Assembly (NCBI RefSeq): GCF_004208535.1
Contig: NZ_SGIS01000025.1
Location: 1 to 64,000 of the forward strand
Length of the DNA: 64,000 nucleotides
Source: Sphingomonas populi
Lineage (GTDB): Bacteria > Pseudomonadota > Alphaproteobacteria > Sphingomonadales > Sphingomonadaceae
Direction of reading: 5' to 3'
The translations under genes and the position numbers were made by a program. Positions 34,144-42,912 of the stretch are shown one piece after another (the first letter of the stretch is position 1; each line of letters begins with the position of its first letter). Under the pieces are notes generated by a model. It saw only the letters and a program-made list of their open reading frames with translations, made no database searches and had not been told where the DNA came from.

Positions 34144-35649
34144 ATGGATAAGACCTCTTCGAGTGCCCGCCCGACCGATGACAATTCTGGATCCGACACG
34201 CCGCTGCGTCGATGCTGGGTGGGCGGTCAGTGGCGCGAGAGTGGTGCGACGTTCGTCAAGACCAGCCCGGTGGATGGACACTGCGTCGCGCATGTTGTCG
34301 AGGCGGACAAGGCGCTCATCGACGACGCAGTAGCGGCTGCCCGACGCGCCGCGGCGGGCGAGTGGGGCAGATTCTCTGCCTCGCAACGCAAAGCGCTACT
34401 TCACCGCATCGCGGACGGTATCGAGAACAGGTTCGAAGAATTCGTCGCGGCTGAGGTGGGCGACACAGGCCGCCCCGTGGAGCAGGCGCGGATTCTCGAT
34501 ATTCGGAGGGGCGTCGCAAACTTCAGGCTTTTCGCCGATCTGGTCGCCGACGCCAGTGGCGAAGTCTATGAAACCGAGACGCCGGACGGTGAAGGCGCGC
34601 TCAGTTATACGATCTCGCGACCGCACGGCGTCGTCGCGATCATCTCGCCCTGGAACCTGCCGTTTCTTCTGCTCACCTGGAAGATTGCGCCGGCGCTTGC
34701 GTTGGGCAATGCCGTTGTCGTGAAACCTTCGGAAGAGACGCCGTCGAGCGCGACCTTGCTGTGCGAGGTCATCGCCGAGGCAGGCATGCCGGCGGGCGGG
34801 TTCAACCTGATCCACGGCCATGGCGCGGGCGCGGCCGGCGAGTTTTTGACACGCCACCCCGGCATCGATGCGATCACTTTCACCGGCGAAACGGGCACGG
34901 GGCAGGCGATCATGCGCGCGGCGGCGGAAGGCGTGCGGCCGGTGTCGTTCGAACTTGGCGGCAAGAACGCAGCGCTCGTTTTCGCCGACGCCGACCTTGA
35001 GAAGGCCTTGGACGGGGTTGCCCGATCCACGTTCCTCAACTGCGGTCAGGTTTGCCTCTGCACCGAGCGCGTCTATGTCGAGCGGCCCATTTTCGAGCAG
35101 TTCGTCGCCGGCATGAAAGCGCGCGCGGAGCGCATGGTCTATGGGGGCAGCGACGCCGTAACCGGGCTCGGGCCGTTGATCTCGCACGAGCATCGCGAAA
35201 AGGTGCTTGGCTATTACCGGCTGGCGCTTGAAGAGGGGGCGACGGTCGTTGTTGGCGGGGGAACGCCGCAGTTCGGCGACGATCGCGACGGCGGCTCGTG
35301 GGTCGAGCCGACCGTGATTACGGGCCTGCCGCAGACGGCACGCTGCCTGCAAGAGGAGGTCTTCGGACCTATCACGCACATCGCGCCCTTCGACACGGAA
35401 GAGGAAGCAATCGGGCTCGCGAATGATACCGTCTATGGCTTGGCCGCCGCGGTCTGGACGCGCGATGTGTCACGTGCACACCGCGTGTCGCGCCGGATGA
35501 GAGTCGGCATCACTTGGGTCAATACGTGGTTTCAGCGCGATCTTCGGACGCCGTTCGGCGGTGTCCGGCTGTCGGGCCTTGGCCGCGAAGGCGGCCGGCA
35601 TTCTCTCGATTTTTACTGCCAGCCGATGACGATCTGCGTGAAAATCTAA
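34144..35649 (+). CDS. nbaE: 2-aminomuconate 6-semialdehyde dehydrogenase
   Basis: The 501-residue protein is an NAD-dependent aldehyde dehydrogenase with Glu270 in FELGGKNAALVF and nucleophilic Cys304 in NCGQVCLC, and the ISPWNLPFLLLTWKIAPALA substrate and cofactor region. It belongs to the hydroxymuconic/aminomuconic semialdehyde branch. In this operon it should oxidise 2-aminomuconate semialdehyde, produced by the next two gene products, to 2-aminomuconate, avoiding spontaneous cyclisation to picolinate. It is the first gene of the operon. No clear ribosome site precedes the ATG, which is unusual beside its strongly coupled neighbours. Confidence 0.85.
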   Translation: MDKTSSSARPTDDNSGSDTPLRRCWVGGQWRESGATFVKTSPVDGHCVAHVVEADKALIDDAVAAARRAAAGEWGRFSASQRKALLHRIADGIENRFEEFVAAEVGDTGRPVEQARILDIRRGVANFRLFADLVADASGEVYETETPDGEGALSYTISRPHGVVAIISPWNLPFLLLTWKIAPALALGNAVVVKPSEETPSSATLLCEVIAEAGMPAGGFNLIHGHGAGAAGEFLTRHPGIDAITFTGETGTGQAIMRAAAEGVRPVSFELGGKNAALVFADADLEKALDGVARSTFLNCGQVCLCTERVYVERPIFEQFVAGMKARAERMVYGGSDAVTGLGPLISHEHREKVLGYYRLALEEGATVVVGGGTPQFGDDRDGGSWVEPTVITGLPQTARCLQEEVFGPITHIAPFDTEEEAIGLANDTVYGLAAAVWTRDVSRAHRVSRRMRVGITWVNTWFQRDLRTPFGGVRLSGLGREGGRHSLDFYCQPMTICVKI

Positions 35650-35698
35650 ACCGCGCGACGGAACGCAATCATCAAAATGGACAAGAAGGATTATGGAC

Positions 35699-36244
35699 AT
35701 GGATTCGCCAGCGCCGTTCAATCTCGCCGAATGGCTTGAAACGAACCGCCCGTTCATGAAGCCTCCGGTGACGAACCGGAAGCTGTTTGAAAATGAAGAT
35801 GGCATGATCCTTCAGATGCTCGGCGGAGGCAATGAGCGCGTCGACTTCCATGACGATCCGGCTGAAGAGTTCTTCTATCAAATGAAGGGCGACATGCTTC
35901 TGAAAGTCCATGCCGACGGCCAGATCAAGGACATTCCAATTCGGGAGGGCGAGGTGTTCCTGCTTCCCCCGCACGTGCCGCATTCACCCCAGCGGCCTGA
36001 TCCGAATTCCTGGGGCCTGGTTATCGAGGGGCGTCGGCTGCCCGGCATGGTCGACGGATTTGAGTGGTTCTGCTTCGATTGCGGCCACAAGGTCGATCGC
36101 GTGGAAATCCAGCTCAATGACATCGTGAAGGACCTGCCGCCTTTGTTCGAGGCGTTCTACAGCGATGCCGAACGACGGACCTGCAAGAATTGCGGCTCGG
36201 TTCACCCGGGTAAGGAACCGCCGGCGGGGTGGGCGTCGCTGTGA
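35699..36244 (+). CDS. nbaC: 3-hydroxyanthranilate 3,4-dioxygenase
   Basis: With the start at 35699 (181 aa, AAGGA 8 bases upstream) the iron ligands fall at His51, Glu57 and His95 and the second metal site at Cys125, Cys128, Cys162 and Cys165, the numbering I recall for characterised bacterial enzymes. This cupin opens the ring of 3-hydroxyanthranilate to 2-amino-3-carboxymuconate semialdehyde using Fe(II) and oxygen. ATG 35693 is only 2 bases from the ribosome site and less likely. It overlaps the next gene by GTGA. All functional residues are present, so it should be active. Confidence 0.95.
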   Translation: MDSPAPFNLAEWLETNRPFMKPPVTNRKLFENEDGMILQMLGGGNERVDFHDDPAEEFFYQMKGDMLLKVHADGQIKDIPIREGEVFLLPPHVPHSPQRPDPNSWGLVIEGRRLPGMVDGFEWFCFDCGHKVDRVEIQLNDIVKDLPPLFEAFYSDAERRTCKNCGSVHPGKEPPAGWASL

Positions 36245-37272
36245 TTATCGACATCCACAGCCACTTCTTCCCCAAGCAGTGGCCCGACCTCGCCGAGAAA
36301 TTCGGCACACCGAACTGGCCTTGGATGAAGCACATCGATGGCGAGCGCGCGACGGTGATGCTCGGCGACAAGGTGTTCCGGCCAATTACGTCTGCCTGCT
36401 GGGATCCAGACAAGCGGATCGAGGATCTCGATCGGGATGGCGTCGATTTGCAGGTCATTTGCGCCACGCCGGTGCTGTTCGGTTACGACCGACCTGCCGA
36501 TCAGGCGCTGTACTGCGCGGATATCTTCAACGACGCCGCGCTCGATCTGGTTGCCCGTTCGCACGGCCGGCTCAAGGCATTGGCGCAAGTGCCATTGCAA
36601 GAGACTGACCTGGCATGCGCGGCGGTCTCCCGAGCGATGCGCAACGGGCATCTGGGCGTTCAGATCGGCAACCATCTCGGCGAACGCGAGCTTGATGATC
36701 CTGCCTTCCTGACGTTCCTCCACCACTGCGCTGATGAAGGTGCTGCGGTGTTCGTCCACCCCTGGGACATGATGGCGCCGGAGCGCATGCCCCGCTACAT
36801 GCTCGGATGGCTGGTCGCGATGGCTGCCGAAACCCAATTGTCGATCCTGTCACTGATCCTCTCCGGTGCCTTTGAGAGGCTGCCCAAGTCGCTTCGCATC
36901 TGCTTTGCGCATGGTGGCGGCAGCTTCGCCTATCTCCTCGGACGAGCGGATAACGCCTGGCATCATCGCGATATCGTCCGGAAGGACTCGCCGCATCCGC
37001 CATCGCATTACGTGGACCGCTTCTATTGCGATTCCGCAGTGTTCGACGACAAGGCGCTCCGCTTGCTCGTCGACGTGATGGGCAAGGAAAGGGTCGTACT
37101 CGGTACCGATTACCCGTTCCCGCTTGGTGAACAACGCCTGGGGCATCTCGTCGGCACGACCAGCGTGCTTTCGGATGAAGAGCGCGCTGCGATTCAGGGC
37201 AGCAATGCGCTCGCCTTTCTCGGGATCGAAGAAGCCGAGATCACGGGCGCTCGCGCGTACGCAGCGGAATGA
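36241..37272 (+). CDS. nbaD: 2-amino-3-carboxymuconate-6-semialdehyde decarboxylase
   Basis: The 343-residue amidohydrolase-fold protein starts with GTG 36241 overlapping the dioxygenase stop. His6 and His8 (DIHSHFF) and Asp290 (GTDYPFPLG) are metal ligands, with further His in CFAHGGGSFAYLLGRADNAW. It removes CO2 from the ring-cleavage product of the preceding enzyme to give 2-aminomuconate semialdehyde. This steers flux away from quinolinate toward complete degradation. The length and motifs match the ACMSD family. Confidence 0.93.
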   Translation: MIIDIHSHFFPKQWPDLAEKFGTPNWPWMKHIDGERATVMLGDKVFRPITSACWDPDKRIEDLDRDGVDLQVICATPVLFGYDRPADQALYCADIFNDAALDLVARSHGRLKALAQVPLQETDLACAAVSRAMRNGHLGVQIGNHLGERELDDPAFLTFLHHCADEGAAVFVHPWDMMAPERMPRYMLGWLVAMAAETQLSILSLILSGAFERLPKSLRICFAHGGGSFAYLLGRADNAWHHRDIVRKDSPHPPSHYVDRFYCDSAVFDDKALRLLVDVMGKERVVLGTDYPFPLGEQRLGHLVGTTSVLSDEERAAIQGSNALAFLGIEEAEITGARAYAAE

Positions 37273-37324
37273 CGACGAAGCGCCTAGCCCCATGCGGGCT
37301 CGCCTCCACGGGGAGCAGACACAG

Positions 37325-38116
37325 ATGAACCAGTCCTCATTCGACAGCATCGCAGCCAAGCTGCGCGACTGCTACACCAGTGGCCGCCCCATGACGCCGA
37401 TCCGGGAGGCATTGCCCGAGGCGTCGATCGAGGACGCATATGCCATTCAGGCGGCCAACACGGCGCATTGGGAGAAAGAAGGCCGCACCCTCGTCGGCGC
37501 CAAAATAGGGCTCACTGCGAAAACCGTGCAGTCCCAGTTAGGCGTCGATCAGCCCGATTTCGGTCATATCTTCGCTGACATGGCCGTGGCGGATGGCGAG
37601 ACGGTTGCCCCTGGCCGTCTGCTTCAGCCGAAGGTCGAAGCAGAGGTGGCGTTCGTGATGGCCCGCACGCCAGACGTGGCTCGCCTGACCAGCGCAGAGT
37701 TGATCGACTGTGTCGCCTACGCGCTGCCCGCGATCGAGATCGTGGATAGTCGTATAGCCGAGTGGAACATCCGCATCGTCGATACCGTCGCGGACAATGC
37801 GTCGTCGGCGTTGTTCGTGCTGGGGACCAAACCCGTGTCGCTTGCCGACCTGGATCTGCGTCTCTGCGGCATGGTCCTCGAGAAGAACGGGGAACCCACT
37901 TCGTTCGGTGCCGGCGCGGCCTGTCTCGGCAATCCGCTTCATGCCCTCGGCTGGCTGGCGGCGAAAATGGCCGAGGTTGGCCGTCCGTTGCAAAAGGGGG
38001 ACGTGATCCTTTCGGGCGCGCTCGGGCCGATGATGGCGGTGTCACCCGGCGACAGCGTCGAGGCGAGGATCAGCGGTCTGGGCAGCGTCCGCGTAAGTTT
38101 CGGGAAGGCGTCATGA
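37325..38116 (+). CDS. nbaH: 2-oxopent-4-enoate hydratase (MhpD/NbaH family)
   Basis: The 263-residue protein has the family blocks GAKIGLTAKTVQSQLGVDQP, KVEAEVAFVMARTPDV (metal-binding Glu residues) and ALPAIEIVDSRIAEWNIRIV. It probably adds water to 2-oxopent-4-enoate to form 4-hydroxy-2-oxovalerate. A related gene at 40091 is the likely decarboxylase; the two families are close, so the roles could be swapped. The ATG at 37325 follows GGGGAG; the longer frame overlaps the preceding gene. It overlaps the next gene by ATGA. Confidence 0.8.
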   Translation: MNQSSFDSIAAKLRDCYTSGRPMTPIREALPEASIEDAYAIQAANTAHWEKEGRTLVGAKIGLTAKTVQSQLGVDQPDFGHIFADMAVADGETVAPGRLLQPKVEAEVAFVMARTPDVARLTSAELIDCVAYALPAIEIVDSRIAEWNIRIVDTVADNASSALFVLGTKPVSLADLDLRLCGMVLEKNGEPTSFGAGAACLGNPLHALGWLAAKMAEVGRPLQKGDVILSGALGPMMAVSPGDSVEARISGLGSVRVSFGKAS

Positions 38117-39063
38117 AGACCAAGGTAGCAATCATAGGCTCGGGCAACATCGGCACCGACCTGATGATCAAGGTGATGCGCCTTTCCGAGGTGCTGGAAA
38201 TGGGCGTGTTCGTGGGGATCGATCCAAACTCGGACGGCCTCCAGCGTGCGCGCCGTCTTGGCGTGCCGATAACCGCGGGCGGGATCGAGGGGCTGATGGC
38301 GATGCCTGAGTTTGAGGACATCGAGATTGTCTTCGACGCCACGTCAGCGGGTGCACATAAGCGACACTCGGAGCTGCTGTTGGCTGCGGGCAAGCGGGTG
38401 ATCGATCTCACGCCGGCTGCAATCGGTCCTTACACGATCCCGCCGGTCAACGGTGATGCGCACCTCGATGCGCGCAATGTCAACATGGTGACTTGCGGCG
38501 GACAGGCGACCATTCCGATGGTGGCTGCAGTCGGCCGTGTGGCGAAGGTTCGCTACGCCGAGATCGTCGCCTCCATTGCATCGAAGAGCGCAGGACCAGG
38601 CACCCGCGCCAATATCGACGAGTTCACCGAGACGACAAGCCAGGCGATCGTCGAGGTCGGCGGGGCAGAACGCGGCAAGGCGATCATCGTCCTCAATCCG
38701 GCAGAGCCGCCGCTTATCATGCGCGATACCGTCTATTGCCTCTGTGAGGATGCCGATCAGGCGCAAATCACCGCGTCGGTCGAGGCGATGGTCGCCGAGG
38801 TCAAGACCTATGTCCCGGGCTATCGCCTCAAGCAGGCGGTGCAGTTCGAGCATATCGGCTCGAACCGCCCTCTGCGCATTCCCGAAATGGCCGACACCGG
38901 GCAAACCGAGTTCATCGGCCTCAAGGTCACCATCTTCCTCGAGGTGGAGGGCGCGGCGCACTATCTTCCCGCGTATGCCGGCAACCTCGACATCATGACC
39001 TCGGCAGCGCTGCGCACCGCAGAGAAGATCGTGCTGCGCAACCGCGAAGGGATCGCCGCATGA
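38113..39063 (+). CDS. Acetaldehyde dehydrogenase (acetylating)
   Basis: The 316-residue protein has an N-terminal NAD-binding motif (KVAIIGSGNIGTDLMIKVMR) and the catalytic Cys in NMVTCGGQATIPMVAA. It converts acetaldehyde, CoA and NAD to acetyl-CoA. In meta-cleavage pathways it forms a channelling complex with the aldolase encoded immediately downstream, which overlaps it by ATGA. The length and motifs match DmpF/MhpF/BphJ. The start at 38113 is set by the ATGA overlap with the hydratase gene. Confidence 0.95.
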   Translation: MKTKVAIIGSGNIGTDLMIKVMRLSEVLEMGVFVGIDPNSDGLQRARRLGVPITAGGIEGLMAMPEFEDIEIVFDATSAGAHKRHSELLLAAGKRVIDLTPAAIGPYTIPPVNGDAHLDARNVNMVTCGGQATIPMVAAVGRVAKVRYAEIVASIASKSAGPGTRANIDEFTETTSQAIVEVGGAERGKAIIVLNPAEPPLIMRDTVYCLCEDADQAQITASVEAMVAEVKTYVPGYRLKQAVQFEHIGSNRPLRIPEMADTGQTEFIGLKVTIFLEVEGAAHYLPAYAGNLDIMTSAALRTAEKIVLRNREGIAA

Positions 39064-40094
39064 CTTTCGATCCCAAAAGCCAGAAGCTCTACATCCAGGA
39101 CGTGACGCTGCGCGACGGCATGCACGCGATCCGGCACCAATATGGGCTGGATCATGTAAAAGCGATCGCGAAGGCACTCGACACCGCGAAGGTCGATGCG
39201 ATCGAGGTCTCGCATGGCGATGGCCTGTCGGGATCCTCGTTCAATTATGGCTTCGGCGCACATACCGATTGGGACTGGATCGGCGCAGTCGCCGAGGTTC
39301 TCGAGCATAGCGTTCTGACGACGCTGTTGCTTCCGGGGATCGGCACTATTCACGACTTGAAGCGCGCTTGTGACCTCGGTGTACGCTCGGTTCGTATTGC
39401 GACCCACTGTACCGAAGCCGACGTCTCCAAACAACATATCGAATATGCCCGCGGCCTCGGCATGGACGTCTCAGGCTTTCTTATGATGAGCCACATGTCG
39501 GAACCTGAGCCGCTCGCGAACCAGGCGCAGCTGATGGAAAGCTATGGTGCGCACTGCGTCTATGTCACCGACAGCGGCGGCGCCTTGACCATGGACGGAT
39601 ATGCGGCACGGCTGCAGGCTTATGACCGGGTGCTCAAGCCTGAGACCCAGCGCGGCGTTCACGCCCATCATAACCTCGCGCTCGGGATCGCCAACAGCCT
39701 CATCGCGGTCCAGAATGGAGCAATCCGGGTCGATGCCAGCCTTGCTGGTATGGGAGCTGGCGCCGGTAACGCGCCGCTCGAAGTCTTCATCGCGGCGGCT
39801 GACGTATATGGCTGGAACCACGGCTGCGACTTGTTCGCGCTGATGGACGCGGCCGAGGATCTTGTCCGGCCGCTGCAGGACAGGCCGGTGCGGGTGGATC
39901 GTGAGACGCTCAGCCTCGGCTATGCTGGCGTCTATTCAAGCTTCCTGCGCCACGCGGAAAAAGCAGCGGCCGACCATGGTCTCGATACGCGCGCGATCCT
40001 GATCGAACTTGGCCGTCGCAAGATGGTCGGCGGACAGGAAGATATGATCGTCGACGTGGCGCTCGACATGGTGAAGCAGAAGGAAAAAGCATGA
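39060..40094 (+). CDS. dmpG: 4-hydroxy-2-oxovalerate aldolase
   Basis: The 344-residue protein begins with LYIQDVTLRDGMHAIRHQYG, holding the catalytic Arg, metal-binding Asp and His of the DmpG/BphI family, and has the metal-binding HAHHNLALGIAN block. It splits 4-hydroxy-2-oxovalerate into pyruvate and acetaldehyde, which passes to the partner dehydrogenase. ATGA overlaps on both sides keep its synthesis in step with its neighbours. No anomaly is seen. Confidence 0.95.
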   Translation: MTFDPKSQKLYIQDVTLRDGMHAIRHQYGLDHVKAIAKALDTAKVDAIEVSHGDGLSGSSFNYGFGAHTDWDWIGAVAEVLEHSVLTTLLLPGIGTIHDLKRACDLGVRSVRIATHCTEADVSKQHIEYARGLGMDVSGFLMMSHMSEPEPLANQAQLMESYGAHCVYVTDSGGALTMDGYAARLQAYDRVLKPETQRGVHAHHNLALGIANSLIAVQNGAIRVDASLAGMGAGAGNAPLEVFIAAADVYGWNHGCDLFALMDAAEDLVRPLQDRPVRVDRETLSLGYAGVYSSFLRHAEKAAADHGLDTRAILIELGRRKMVGGQEDMIVDVALDMVKQKEKA

Positions 40095-40867
40095 ACCAAG
40101 TCGATCTCCTGGCCGAGCGGCTGGACACTGCTCAGCTGAATGCGACTGCGGTCCCGCAACTCAGTGAACCCTTCGAGCTGGCACGCGCTTATGAAATCCA
40201 GAAGGCTTCGATCGCCCGGCGGTATGAGCGGGGTGAGCGCCGCATCGGCATCAAGATGGGCTTCACGAGTCGCGCCAAGATGGTGCAGATGGGCATCAAC
40301 GAGATGATCTGGGGTCGCCTGACCGACGAGATGCTCGTCGATGACGGCGGGACGATCGATTTCAGTCGGTTCGTGCATCCGCGTGTCGAGCCTGAAATCG
40401 CTTTTCTTCTCAAGGCGCCGTTGCCCGGCAAGGTCACGGCAGTCGCAGCCCTCGCTGCGGTCGACGGAATTGCGCCAGCACTTGAGATTATCGACAGTCG
40501 GTACGAGAATTTCAAATTCTCGCTCACCGACGTTGTGGCTGACAACAGTTCGTCCTCCGCGTTCGTCGTCGGATCGTGGTCAAGTCCCTCGATCGACTTC
40601 TCCAATCTCGGCATGATCCTCGATATCAACGGTGTCGCGAAGCAGATTGGATCGACCGCCGCAATCATGGGCCACCCGATCCGTTCGCTCGTTGCGGCAG
40701 CCCGTCTGGCGGAGGCCGCTGGCGAGCCGCTGCAAGCCGGCGATATCGTCATGGCCGGTGGCGCGACGGCGGCCGAAGCGCTCGCGCCCGGACAGCATGT
40801 TCGTTTGGAGGCGCAGGCGATCGGCCGGGTGGAATTCGCCGTGGCAAATTCGGGTGGCAACCGGTGA
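40091..40867 (+). CDS. nbaG: 4-oxalocrotonate (2-oxo-3-hexenedioate) decarboxylase
   Basis: The 258-residue protein has the hydratase/decarboxylase blocks RRIGIKMGFTSRAKMVQMGI, RVEPEIAFLLKAPLPG and APALEIIDSRYENFKFSLTD. It probably decarboxylates the 2-oxo-3-hexenedioate formed after deamination of 2-aminomuconate. In related pathways this enzyme associates with the hydratase. Its stop overlaps the GTG of the deaminase gene (GTGA). Confidence 0.82.
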   Translation: MNQVDLLAERLDTAQLNATAVPQLSEPFELARAYEIQKASIARRYERGERRIGIKMGFTSRAKMVQMGINEMIWGRLTDEMLVDDGGTIDFSRFVHPRVEPEIAFLLKAPLPGKVTAVAALAAVDGIAPALEIIDSRYENFKFSLTDVVADNSSSSAFVVGSWSSPSIDFSNLGMILDINGVAKQIGSTAAIMGHPIRSLVAAARLAEAAGEPLQAGDIVMAGGATAAEALAPGQHVRLEAQAIGRVEFAVANSGGNR

Positions 40868-41286
40868 CCGGCGGCCCGACTGGTGTCGTCGCCGGCAAGG
40901 CCAAGCCGCGCGGCCGCTTTCCGCATATCCGACGTGGCGGTGACATGCTCTTCGTGTCCGGCACGAGCTCACGGCTTCCCGATAACAGCTTCGCTGGTGC
41001 CAGCGTCGATGCTCTCGGGGTAACATCGCTGGACATTCGGGCGCAGACCCGTGCCGTGATCGAAAATATTCGCGACATTCTCGAGAGCCAGGGCGCCACG
41101 CTGTCCGATTTGGTGGAGGCGAGCACCTTTCTGGTGAATATGAATGACTTCAAAGGATATAACGAAGTCTGGGCCGAATATTTTGACGAGACCGGTCCCG
41201 CACGGACGACGGTCGCCGTGCACCAGCTGCCGCACCCGCTGCTTCTGATCGAGATAAAGGCCGTCGCCTACGCTCCGCAACGATGA
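40864..41286 (+). CDS. nbaF: 2-aminomuconate deaminase (RidA family)
   Basis: A GTG at 40864 overlapping the preceding stop gives a 140-residue RidA-fold protein: KPRGRFPHIRRGGDMLFVSG, then TRAVIENIRDILESQGATLS, ARTTVAVHQLPHPLLLIEIK. RidA-like enzymes hydrolyse enamines and imines, and in this operon type the member releases ammonia from 2-aminomuconate. Its place among the lower-pathway genes is the main reason for this specific call. The longer frame to 40576 runs over the decarboxylase gene and is rejected. Confidence 0.85.
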   Translation: MTGGPTGVVAGKAKPRGRFPHIRRGGDMLFVSGTSSRLPDNSFAGASVDALGVTSLDIRAQTRAVIENIRDILESQGATLSDLVEASTFLVNMNDFKGYNEVWAEYFDETGPARTTVAVHQLPHPLLLIEIKAVAYAPQR

Positions 41287-41293
41287 GGGCCAT

Positions 41294-41650
41294 GTGACAT
41301 CCTATAGCGTCGTGCGCCGCTACTTGATGGCAATGGAGGCGGGTGATTTGACGCGCGTTCTCGCCTGCTTCGCGGCCGATGGCGTCGTTGTATCGCCGGT
41401 CTATGGCACGGTCGCTGTGAAAAACTTTTACGAGCGGCTGTTCGCTGACACGATCCGCACCGAGATCCGGATCCGCGATCTCTATCGAGCGGAAGGGGAC
41501 CCAGGCAAAGTCGTCGCACACTTCGACTATATCTGGGAACGCCGCGGGGCGCCGAGGATGGATACCCGGCTGATCGATTTTTTTGAATTCGACGCCAGCG
41601 GCGAGAAGATCGTTCGCTTCAGGATCGTGATGGACCAACTCGCAACGTGA
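41294..41650 (+). CDS. SnoaL/NTF2-like protein
   Basis: The 118-residue protein (GTG start, GAGGG upstream) has the cone-shaped NTF2-like fold pattern: SYSVVRRYLMAMEAGDLTRV, LACFAADGVVVSPVYG, and DFFEFDASGEKIVRFRIVMD. Members are small isomerases, cyclases, hydrolases or binding proteins. It ends the 3-hydroxyanthranilate operon, 7 bases after the deaminase. It could speed tautomerisation of a pathway intermediate such as 2-hydroxymuconate to oxalocrotonate, since no 4-oxalocrotonate tautomerase is present; that is speculation. Confidence 0.7.
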   Translation: MTSYSVVRRYLMAMEAGDLTRVLACFAADGVVVSPVYGTVAVKNFYERLFADTIRTEIRIRDLYRAEGDPGKVVAHFDYIWERRGAPRMDTRLIDFFEFDASGEKIVRFRIVMDQLAT

Positions 41651-41782
41651 TACTGGGCGACGTGCCGCCTGCGATTCGGCTGTGAAGATCGGAGGGTAGA
41701 GGTGGCTCGGGGAAATTGAACAGCGGGGATAAGTGGATTGCCGATCTGACAGCGGCCATGCTGGCCGCAAGGAGAAGGCAAG

Positions 41783-42091
41783 ATGAGCAAGCGACCCTGG
41801 CGTAACCACAGCCCTGCGTTCAAGGCGAAAGTGGCACTTGCTGCCGTGAAGGGCGAGAAGACGCTGGCCGAGCTGGCACAGCAATATGACGTGCACCCGA
41901 ACCTCATCAACCAGTGGCGGGCACGGCTGCTGGAGGGAGCGGCTGACGTGTTCGGGTCGGAGCCGGCCGCGGTAGAGCCGGCAGTCGACGTGACGGTGCT
42001 GCACGCCAAGATCGGCGAACTGGCGCTGGCGAATGATTTTTTGGCCGGTGCGCTCGGGAAGGCAGGTCTGTTGCCGAGCGCAAAGCGATGA
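41783..42091 (+). CDS. IS3-family transposase OrfA
   Basis: The 102-residue protein has the helix-turn-helix typical of OrfA (SPAFKAKVALAAVKGEKTLA, ELAQQYDVHPNLINQWRARL) followed by a leucine-rich region (VTVLHAKIGELALANDFLAG). It binds the element ends. Its stop overlaps the ATG of OrfB (ATGA at 42088-42091); the family usually makes a fusion by frameshifting, which may also occur here. Confidence 0.93.
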   Translation: MSKRPWRNHSPAFKAKVALAAVKGEKTLAELAQQYDVHPNLINQWRARLLEGAADVFGSEPAAVEPAVDVTVLHAKIGELALANDFLAGALGKAGLLPSAKR

Positions 42092-42912
42092 TCGACCGCG
42101 GTCATGCGCTGCCGCTGACCGGCCAGGCGCGGCAGCTCGGCATCAGCCGCGGCAGCATCTACTATCTGCCGCGGGCCGTATCTTCGGCCGATCTGAAGAT
42201 CATGCGGCGGATCGACGAGCTGCACCTGCTCTACCCGTTCGCCGGCAACCGAATGCTGCGCGACCTGCTCCGGCAGGAGGGCATGGCGGTGGGCCGGCTG
42301 CATGTCGCGACGCTGATGAAGCGGATATGGCTGGAGGCACTGTACCGCCGGCCGAACACGTCGAAGCCGGCACCAGGCCACAAGGTTTATCCGTATCTGC
42401 TGCGCAAGCTGGCGGTGACCCGGCCGAACCAGGTCTGGGCGACGGATATCACCTACGTGCCGATGGCGCGGGGCTTCGTCTATCTCGTCGCTGTCGTCGA
42501 CTGGTTCACTCGGCGCGTGCTGGCATGGCGCGTGTCGATCTCGCTCGATGCTGCGTTCTGCATCGAGGCGCTGGAGGAAGCGCTGGCCCGCTATGGCAAG
42601 CCCGCCATCTTCAACAGCGACCAGGGCTCGCAGTTCACGAGCACGGCGTTCACCGCCGTCCTCCACCGCGAAAAGATCGCCATCAGCATGGACGGCAAAG
42701 GCTGCTGGCGCGACAATGTGTTCGTGGAGCGCCTCTGGCGCTCGGTGAAATACGAGGAGGTGTACCTCAACGCCTACGGTACGGTGCCTGAGGCCCGTGC
42801 AGGCATCGGCCGCTATCTGGCGTTCTACAATGCCGTCCGACCGCATTCCGCGCTTGGCGGCCGAACGCCTGACCAGATATACTTCCAACAGCCGCTTCTC
42901 GCACCGGCATGA
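42088..42912 (+). CDS. IS3-family transposase OrfB
   Basis: The 274-residue protein has an HTH_21-type region and a retroviral-type integrase core with Asp in VWATDITYVPMARGFVYLVA, Asp in IFNSDQGSQFTSTAF and Glu in DNVFVERLWRSVKYEEVYLN. The length and DDE residues indicate an active enzyme. It lies between the 3-hydroxyanthranilate operon and the AraC gene; the insertion did not disrupt an obvious gene. Confidence 0.95.
   Translation: MIDRGHALPLTGQARQLGISRGSIYYLPRAVSSADLKIMRRIDELHLLYPFAGNRMLRDLLRQEGMAVGRLHVATLMKRIWLEALYRRPNTSKPAPGHKVYPYLLRKLAVTRPNQVWATDITYVPMARGFVYLVAVVDWFTRRVLAWRVSISLDAAFCIEALEEALARYGKPAIFNSDQGSQFTSTAFTAVLHREKIAISMDGKGCWRDNVFVERLWRSVKYEEVYLNAYGTVPEARAGIGRYLAFYNAVRPHSALGGRTPDQIYFQQPLLAPA

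Noticed and set aside
36229..36240. Alternative GTG start for the decarboxylase
   Set aside because: GTG 36229 adds four residues upstream of the coupled GTGA start at 36241, and family members begin right at the DIHSH block.
40576..40863. A long N-terminal extension of the RidA-type deaminase
   Set aside because: The extension overlaps the decarboxylase gene in another frame, is Arg-rich and shadow-like. GTG 40864 overlapping the preceding stop gives the normal family length.
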